Positions 59,483 through 64,000 of a stretch of 64,000 bases of DNA are shown one piece after another (position 1 is the first letter of the stretch; each line of letters begins with the position of its first letter). The position numbers and the translations under genes are program-made. A model generated the notes under the pieces. The model was not told the DNA's origin, ran no database searches, and was given only the letters and a program-made list of their open reading frames with translations. Origin of the DNA: Azospirillum agricola (lineage in GTDB: Bacteria; Pseudomonadota; Alphaproteobacteria; Azospirillales; Azospirillaceae); the NCBI RefSeq assembly GCF_017876095.1, contig NZ_JAGINM010000026.1:1-64000 (forward strand), written 5' to 3'.

Positions 59483-60346
59483 TCAGCTCCCGGAACGCCC
59501 ACGCCCCATCGCGATCGAGCCCCCGAGGATCACCATGCCTGCCCCCAGGAACTGCAACGGATAGGGGACATGCCCGAACACGATCCCTCCCACCACCATC
59601 GCCATGGGGATCGAGGCATAGCGCAGCACCGACATGAGCCCCGGATCGCCGGTCCGGTAGGCCACGATGATCAGATAATTGCCGCCGGCCGTGAACATCG
59701 CCCCGAGCATCAGCATCCCCGCCACGCCCGGCCCGATGACCATCCACGGCGCCCCCCACGGGCCAAGCAGCGCCCCGGCCAGCCCGACGCCGACCATGGT
59801 CACCAGGGCGACGGTCATCGACGGAATGCCCGCGGGCATCCCACGGGTGACGAGGTCGCGACCGGCGACGAGGAGGGCCGAGACGAAGGCGAGTGCGACG
59901 GCCTCGGTCAGGCCGGCCTCGCGCGGCAGCGCCACCAGCAGCACGCCGGCGAAGGCGATGGCGACGCTGATCACCAGCCGCCAGCTGAGCCGTGTCATGC
60001 CGAGCGCCGCCGCGACGCAGACCGTGAAGACCGGCCCCGTCATGTAGATCGAGGACACGGTGGCGGTGGGCAGAGCCTGAAGCGCCAGGATGAAGCAAGT
60101 CACCGACACCGCCTCGAACAGGCTGCGCATCAGGACGAACCGGTTGCCGGCGTGCCGCAGCACGCCGCTCCGCTCCGTCCGCGGCATGACCGCCAGGAAG
60201 AAGACGATGCAGGTCAAGGCGCGCAGCACCATGAACTCGCCGAGCGGCATCTCCTGCGTCAGCAGCTTGATGAAGACGTCACTGCAACAGAACAGGAGGC
60301 AGGAAAGGAGCAGAAGGCCGCCTTCCCGCCCCATCTTCTGGCTCAT
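59483..60346 (-). CDS. DMT-superfamily (EamA) membrane transporter
   Basis: A 287-residue inner-membrane protein with about ten hydrophobic segments in two EamA repeats (about 12-140 and 150-280). FMVLRALTCIVFFLAVMPRT and LVAGRDLVTRGMP fit the family. Start uncertain: GGAGG sits directly against the ATG at 60346, and an ATG at 60334 is better spaced from it. It probably moves a small metabolite. It lies downstream of a decayed ABC ATPase remnant, with no link to it. Confidence 0.82.
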   Translation of the reverse strand: MSQKMGREGGLLLLSCLLFCCSDVFIKLLTQEMPLGEFMVLRALTCIVFFLAVMPRTERSGVLRHAGNRFVLMRSLFEAVSVTCFILALQALPTATVSSIYMTGPVFTVCVAAALGMTRLSWRLVISVAIAFAGVLLVALPREAGLTEAVALAFVSALLVAGRDLVTRGMPAGIPSMTVALVTMVGVGLAGALLGPWGAPWMVIGPGVAGMLMLGAMFTAGGNYLIIVAYRTGDPGLMSVLRYASIPMAMVVGGIVFGHVPYPLQFLGAGMVILGGSIAMGRGRSGS

Positions 60347-60404
60347 CCTCCGACCGATCCGCGCCGGTTCGGCCGGCCGGGGCGATTCCGGTCGACAAGG
60401 CCCG

Positions 60405-60612
60405 TCAGGCATGATTGTGGATCACCCGCTCCAGAAACTCCCGCGTGCGTGCGGGATTGGCGAAGACGGGTCCGGCGTGTCGCCCTCGACGCCCCGTCCC
60501 CGGCCCATGAACACGACCCGGTCGGCGCCCTCGCGCGAAGCCCATCTCGTGGGTCACGCATAGCACGCCCGTTCCCTGGTCGGCCAGCGCGATCATCGCG
60601 TCGAGCCCCTTC
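60405..60612 (-). pseudogene. Remnant of an amino-acid ABC transporter ATPase (GlnQ-like), C-terminal end
   Basis: The minus strand encodes fragments of the last 65 residues of a polar-amino-acid ATPase, in two frames. GLDAMIALADQG then VLCVTHEMGFAR is in one frame; REGADRVVFMGRGRGVEGDT lies in another; VFANPARTREFLERVIHNHA returns to the first. Two frameshifts (near 60545 and 60490) and the absence of the Walker domains mark it as dead. Nothing upstream continues it. Confidence 0.75.
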
Positions 60613-60639
60613 CGTTTCCCACCGACCCGCCTCCGGGCC

Positions 60640-62316
60640 TCAGCCGCGCTTGGCGAGTTCCTCGTGGGTGATCCGCTGGAGGCCGCCCTCGGTGCCGACG
60701 ACATAGACCTCGTCGGCGTTGCGGATGGTCGCCAGCCGGTGGGCGATGACCAGGGTCGTCCGCCCCTCCGCCAGTTCCATCAGCGACTTCTGGATTTCCC
60801 GCTCCGTCTGGGTGTCGAGCGCCGAGGTCGCCTCGTCGAGGATCAGGATCGGCGGATTCTTCAGGAACATCCGGGCGATGGTCAGGCGCTGTTTCTGCCC
60901 GCCGGACAGCTTCACGCCGCGCTCGCCGATGATGGTGTCGAGCCCTTCGGGCAGCGAGGCGATCAGCCCGTCGAGATGGGCGCGCCGCGCCGCCTCCATG
61001 ATCTCCGCGTCCGACGCGCCGAGCCGGCCATAGGCGATGTTCTCGCGGATCGAGCCGCCGAACAGGAAGACGTCCTGCTGGACGATGCCGATCTGCCGGC
61101 GCAGCGAGGCCAGCGTCATGGCGCGGATGTCGATGCCGTCGACCGTGATGTTGCCGCCCGTCACCTCGTAGAAGCGCGGCAGCAGCGAACAGATCGTCGT
61201 CTTGCCGGCGCCCGACGGGCCGACGAAGGCGACGGTCGAGCCGGCCTTGATGGTCAGGTCGATGTCCTTGAGGACCGGGCGCGCCGCGTCGTAGCCGAAG
61301 GACACGCCGCTGTAGCGGATGTCGCCCTTCAGCGCCGGGGCCGGAACGGCGTCCGGCCCATCCTCGATGTCCGGCTGGGTGTCGAGCAGCGCCGTGTAGC
61401 GGCGGAAGCCGGCGATCCCGCGCGGGTAGGTCTCGATGACCGCGTTGATCTTCTCGATCGGCCGGAAGAAGGTGTTGACCAGCAGCAGGAAGGCGAAGAA
61501 GCCGCCCTGGGTCATCTCGCCCACCAGCACGAAATGCGCGCCCGTCAGCATGACGACGATCAGGATCAGCCGCATGCTCATGTAGCTGAGCGTCGTCGAG
61601 GCGGCCATGATCTTGTAGGCGTCGAGCTTGGTCTGGCGGTAGCGGTCGTTGTCCTCGGCGAACAGCTTGCGCTCGTGCTCCTCGTTGGTGAAGGCCTGGA
61701 CGACGCGCATCCCACCGACATTCTCCTCGATGCGGACGTTGAAGTCACCGACGCGGGAATAGAGCGACTGCCAGTTGCGCGTCATCCGCCCGCCGTAGCG
61801 GCTGGTCAGCCAGGCGATCATCGGCACGATGGCCGCGGTGATCAGCGCCAGCGGCAGATGCACCACCGCCATCAGCGAAAAGGCGCCGACGAAGGTCATG
61901 ATCGCGATCAGCAGGTCTTCCGGCCCGTGATGCGCGACCTCGCCGATCTCGTCGAGATCGCGGGTGACGCGGCCGACGAGATGGCCGGTCTTGTTGTTGT
62001 CGTAGAAGCTGAAGGAGAGCTTCTGGAGATGGTCGAAGCTCTTCCGGCGCATCTCCGTCTCGATGTTGACGCCGAGCTTGTGGCCCCAATAGGTCACGAT
62101 GGCCATCAGCCCGCCATTCGCCATGTAGACCGCCAGCAGGGCGGCCGTGGCGGCGACGATCAGCGCCCAGTCCTGGGTCGGCAGCAGCTTGTCCACGAAG
62201 GCCCGCACGGCCATCGGGAAGCCCAGCTCAAGCAGGCCCGACAGAATGGCGCAGCCGATGTCGAGCAGCAGCAGGCCCTTGTAGGGACGGTAGTAGGCGA
62301 AGAAACGGCGGAGCAT
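60640..62316 (-). CDS. ABC exporter, fused membrane and ATPase domains
   Basis: A 558-residue half-transporter of the MsbA/multidrug type. About six membrane helices (20-320) precede the ATPase domain with Walker A VGPSGAGKTTI, signature KLSGGQKQRLTIARM and Walker B ILILDEATSALD. Likely homodimeric exporter of a lipid, peptide or drug. The start at 62316 (MLRRFFAYYRPYKG) has AGAAGAG upstream; 62328 is possible. It is intact although its neighbours are decayed. Confidence 0.9.
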   Translation of the reverse strand: MLRRFFAYYRPYKGLLLLDIGCAILSGLLELGFPMAVRAFVDKLLPTQDWALIVAATAALLAVYMANGGLMAIVTYWGHKLGVNIETEMRRKSFDHLQKLSFSFYDNNKTGHLVGRVTRDLDEIGEVAHHGPEDLLIAIMTFVGAFSLMAVVHLPLALITAAIVPMIAWLTSRYGGRMTRNWQSLYSRVGDFNVRIEENVGGMRVVQAFTNEEHERKLFAEDNDRYRQTKLDAYKIMAASTTLSYMSMRLILIVVMLTGAHFVLVGEMTQGGFFAFLLLVNTFFRPIEKINAVIETYPRGIAGFRRYTALLDTQPDIEDGPDAVPAPALKGDIRYSGVSFGYDAARPVLKDIDLTIKAGSTVAFVGPSGAGKTTICSLLPRFYEVTGGNITVDGIDIRAMTLASLRRQIGIVQQDVFLFGGSIRENIAYGRLGASDAEIMEAARRAHLDGLIASLPEGLDTIIGERGVKLSGGQKQRLTIARMFLKNPPILILDEATSALDTQTEREIQKSLMELAEGRTTLVIAHRLATIRNADEVYVVGTEGGLQRITHEELAKRG

Positions 62317-62359
62317 GGCTCTTCTCATTCCGGAACGTCGGGACGGGAACAAAGATGGG

Positions 62360-63320
62360 CTAGCCGGCGCGCACGTCCGGGCGGCCAAGCAACCAGATCA
62401 GACAGGGGCCGGCGAGCAGCGCCGCGAACAGCCCGAGCGGCAATTGATACGGGAACGCGACGGTCCGCGCCAGCCAGTCCGACACCACCATCAGGCTGGC
62501 GCCGATCAGGACGGCGCCGCTCCCCTGCTCCAGCGGCCGGCCAAGGCCGACCAGACGGGCGAGGTGCGGAGCGATCAGTCCGACGAAGCTCAAGGGCCCG
62601 ACGAACAGCGCCGCCGCCGCCGTCAGCAGGCCGGCAAGCAGCACAAGCAGGATGCGGCAGCGCCGCACCGGCAGCCCGACCGACCGCGCCGTCACCGTAC
62701 CCAGCGGCAGGATCTCCAGCCATTTCGACGCCAGGGGCAGGCCGGCGAGCAGCAGGACCGCCGCCCCGGCGCAGAACCAGCCGTCGGCCGGGGTGGCGTC
62801 GTTGGTGGAACCGCTCAGCCAGCGCAGCAGCGCGAAGGCCTGCGGGGTGCCGGTGGCGATGACGGCGGTCAGCACGGCGCTGCACAGGGCGTTCATGGCA
62901 ATGCCCGCCAGCAGCAGCCGCTCCGGCCCGAAGCCGGCGCGCAGCGACAGGGTCAGCATGGCGGCGAGCACCAGCATTGCCCCGCCGCCGAGGCGGCGAC
63001 CTGGATGCCGACGCCGGGTGCCGCGAAAAGGAACAGGGCGGCGGTCAGCCCGACACCCGCCCCGGTGCCGACGCCGAGAATTTCCGGGCCGGCCAGCGGG
63101 TTGGCGGTAACGCGCTGCAACAGAACCCCGGCCGCCGCCAGCATGGCGCCGGCCGCCGCCGCCACCGCCACGCGCGGGCCACGCCAACCGAGCAGCCGTT
63201 CGAGAAGCGGGCCGGTGGAGACGGTCCAGCCCTCCGGCCCGGTGCCGACGGTCAGGGCCAGCGCCACGGCGGCGGCGCGCCGAGCAGGGCGAACAGGCCG
63301 ATCAGCAGCCACGGGCGCCG
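62360..63320 (-). pseudogene. Frameshifted remnant of an iron-siderophore permease (FhuB second half)
   Basis: FecCD-type permease text runs on the minus strand through three frames. WLLIGLFALLGA shifts to AAVALALTVGTGPEGWTVS near 63265, then VLLQRVTANPLAGPEILGVG continues until a second one-base shift near 62990, and LSFVGLIAPHLARLVGLGRP runs to the stop at 62360. Only about 320 residues remain, the C-terminal half of a double-length FhuB. At least two single-base deletions make it non-functional, unless they are sequencing errors. No ATPase or binding protein is nearby. Confidence 0.75.
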
Positions 63321-63339
63321 GCTCCGGCGCGAGCGCGTC

Positions 63340-63667
63340 GGCCGGCTGTCGAGCGACGGCCCACGGCGGAGGTGTTCATCGAGGTGCCCGACGATGCCGA
63401 GCGGCAGGAGCTGCCCTCGCCGGCGACCGCCGCCATCACATGGTTCCACGGGCATGGCGGCCCCCGGACGGGCTCGTCTCCCCTGGCCGACGCGGTTCTG
63501 GCGGCCACCCCGGCGGGACGGCGGTCTGGACCGGAACCGAGCACAGGGCCGCGCAGCGCATCCGTTCCCACGTCCGCCAGACGCTCCGCCTGCCCGTGGA
63601 TGCCTGTTCGGTCGTCGCCTATTGGAAGGCCTGCACCAGCCAAGGCAATTTCCAGCATTACGATTGA
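63340..63667 (+). pseudogene. Frameshifted C-terminal remnant of a siderophore-interacting protein
   Basis: On the plus strand RRPTAEVFIEVPDDAERQEL and ATAAITWFHGHGGP match the siderophore-interacting (SIP, ViuB-like) NAD(P)H-dependent ferric reductase family. After a shift near 63520 the text continues in another frame: TAVWTGTEHRAAQRIRSHVR, then ACSVVAYWKACTSQ to the TGA at 63667. The N-terminal FAD domain is missing. It abuts the FhuB remnant in opposite orientation, marking a rearrangement joint. Confidence 0.65.
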
Positions 63668-64000
63668 GCGGGCCGGCCGGATGGGCGAAATCCGCCCGCG
63701 CTGCCACCTACGCCACACCCTACGCCGCCTGGACGCCGGTCAGGGTTGTCCCGAACAGGGCGGAACCCGACAAGACTCGGGATGAGGTTCGGGAGAGGAT
63801 GAGGGACGAGGCAGGTTCCCTGTCGCGTTTTCTCCCTCCACTCGGGCGGCCGGCTCTCTGGCCGCCCGTTTCTTTTTTCCGCCCGGCAGGGCTTGCGGCC
63901 TCCGCCATCCCGGACAGGCAGCGCCGGGCTTGTCAAGGCACTGGGACCGTGATGGAAAGGCGTGCTAGGACTCCGGAGGACGTCGACAGCGGGCGGGGAG
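63668..64000. other. Gene-free window end
   Basis: No supported coding region. The stretch contains several short self-complementary strings (CCCGAACAGGG; TCCCGA and TCGGGA) and the terminator at 63844-63878. The last 60 bases may be the upstream region of a gene beyond the window. Confidence 0.4.
63844..63878 (+). terminator. Rho-independent terminator
   Basis: GGGCGGCC and GGCCGCCC pair around an 8-base loop and are followed by GTTTCTTTTTT. This is the best T-tract terminator in the window, but no plus-strand gene ends just upstream. It could end an unannotated small RNA or the former SIP transcript. Confidence 0.8.

Noticed and set aside
1..64000. CRISPR arrays, tRNA or rRNA genes
   Set aside because: No regularly spaced repeats, tRNA cloverleaf strings or rRNA segments were recognised anywhere in the window.

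Overview
The window is high-GC DNA with dense genes and GC-rich third codon positions. The gene content (FlbT/FlaF flagellin control, a CtrA-type regulator, MotE, a DUF6468-type protein between fliM and motE, large hybrid kinases) points to an alphaproteobacterium. A Rhodospirillales or Azospirillum-like organism is my best guess, inferred from gene content only. No rRNA, tRNA or CRISPR array was seen.

Layout. 1-831: the 3' end of an IS630-type transposase, a small orphan gene and AT-rich spacer. 0.8-4.5 kb: a di-heme oxidoreductase coupled to a periplasmic binding protein, then a LysR regulator. 4.6-10.5 kb: MFS transporter and aldo/keto reductase divergent from the LysR gene, then pyruvate formate-lyase with its activase and a small P-loop kinase.

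10.5-40.4 kb: a large flagellar island. Going left on the minus strand: flgB-flgC-fliE-fliQ-transglycosylase, then flhA-fliR-flhB. Rightwards: fliI plus an unknown gene. Leftwards again: flagellin-flaF-flbT-FlaG-like-DUF1217-unknown, then a CtrA-like regulator. Next come a lipoprotein, a response regulator plus hybrid kinase with Hpt domain, and fliF-fliH-fliN-fliP-(FlhX-like)-fliG-(FliK-like). Last, rightwards, fliL-fliM-DUF6468-motE-fliK-flgD. Hook, rod-tail, ring and stator genes are not here. Six promoter regions in this island carry a related AT-rich bipartite box (TTWA-N7-TTAA-like, close to the CtrA consensus). One lies in front of the CtrA-like gene itself, so the island probably forms one regulon.

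40.4-48.8 kb: aldo/keto reductase, a 1127-residue multi-PAS hybrid kinase, aldehyde dehydrogenase, aromatic aminotransferase and a YitT-type membrane protein. 48.8-57.8 kb: a collinear minus-strand catabolic and uptake cluster: FAD-linked oxidase, polyamine-type ABC importer with a fused double permease, DHDPS-family lyase, IclR regulator and FMN 2-hydroxyacid oxidase. 58-60.3 kb: VOC protein, a secreted protein with curlin-like repeats, and a DMT transporter. 60.4-63.7 kb: an intact ABC exporter flanked by decayed genes (amino-acid ABC ATPase, FhuB permease half, siderophore-interacting protein), then a gene-free tail with a clear terminator.
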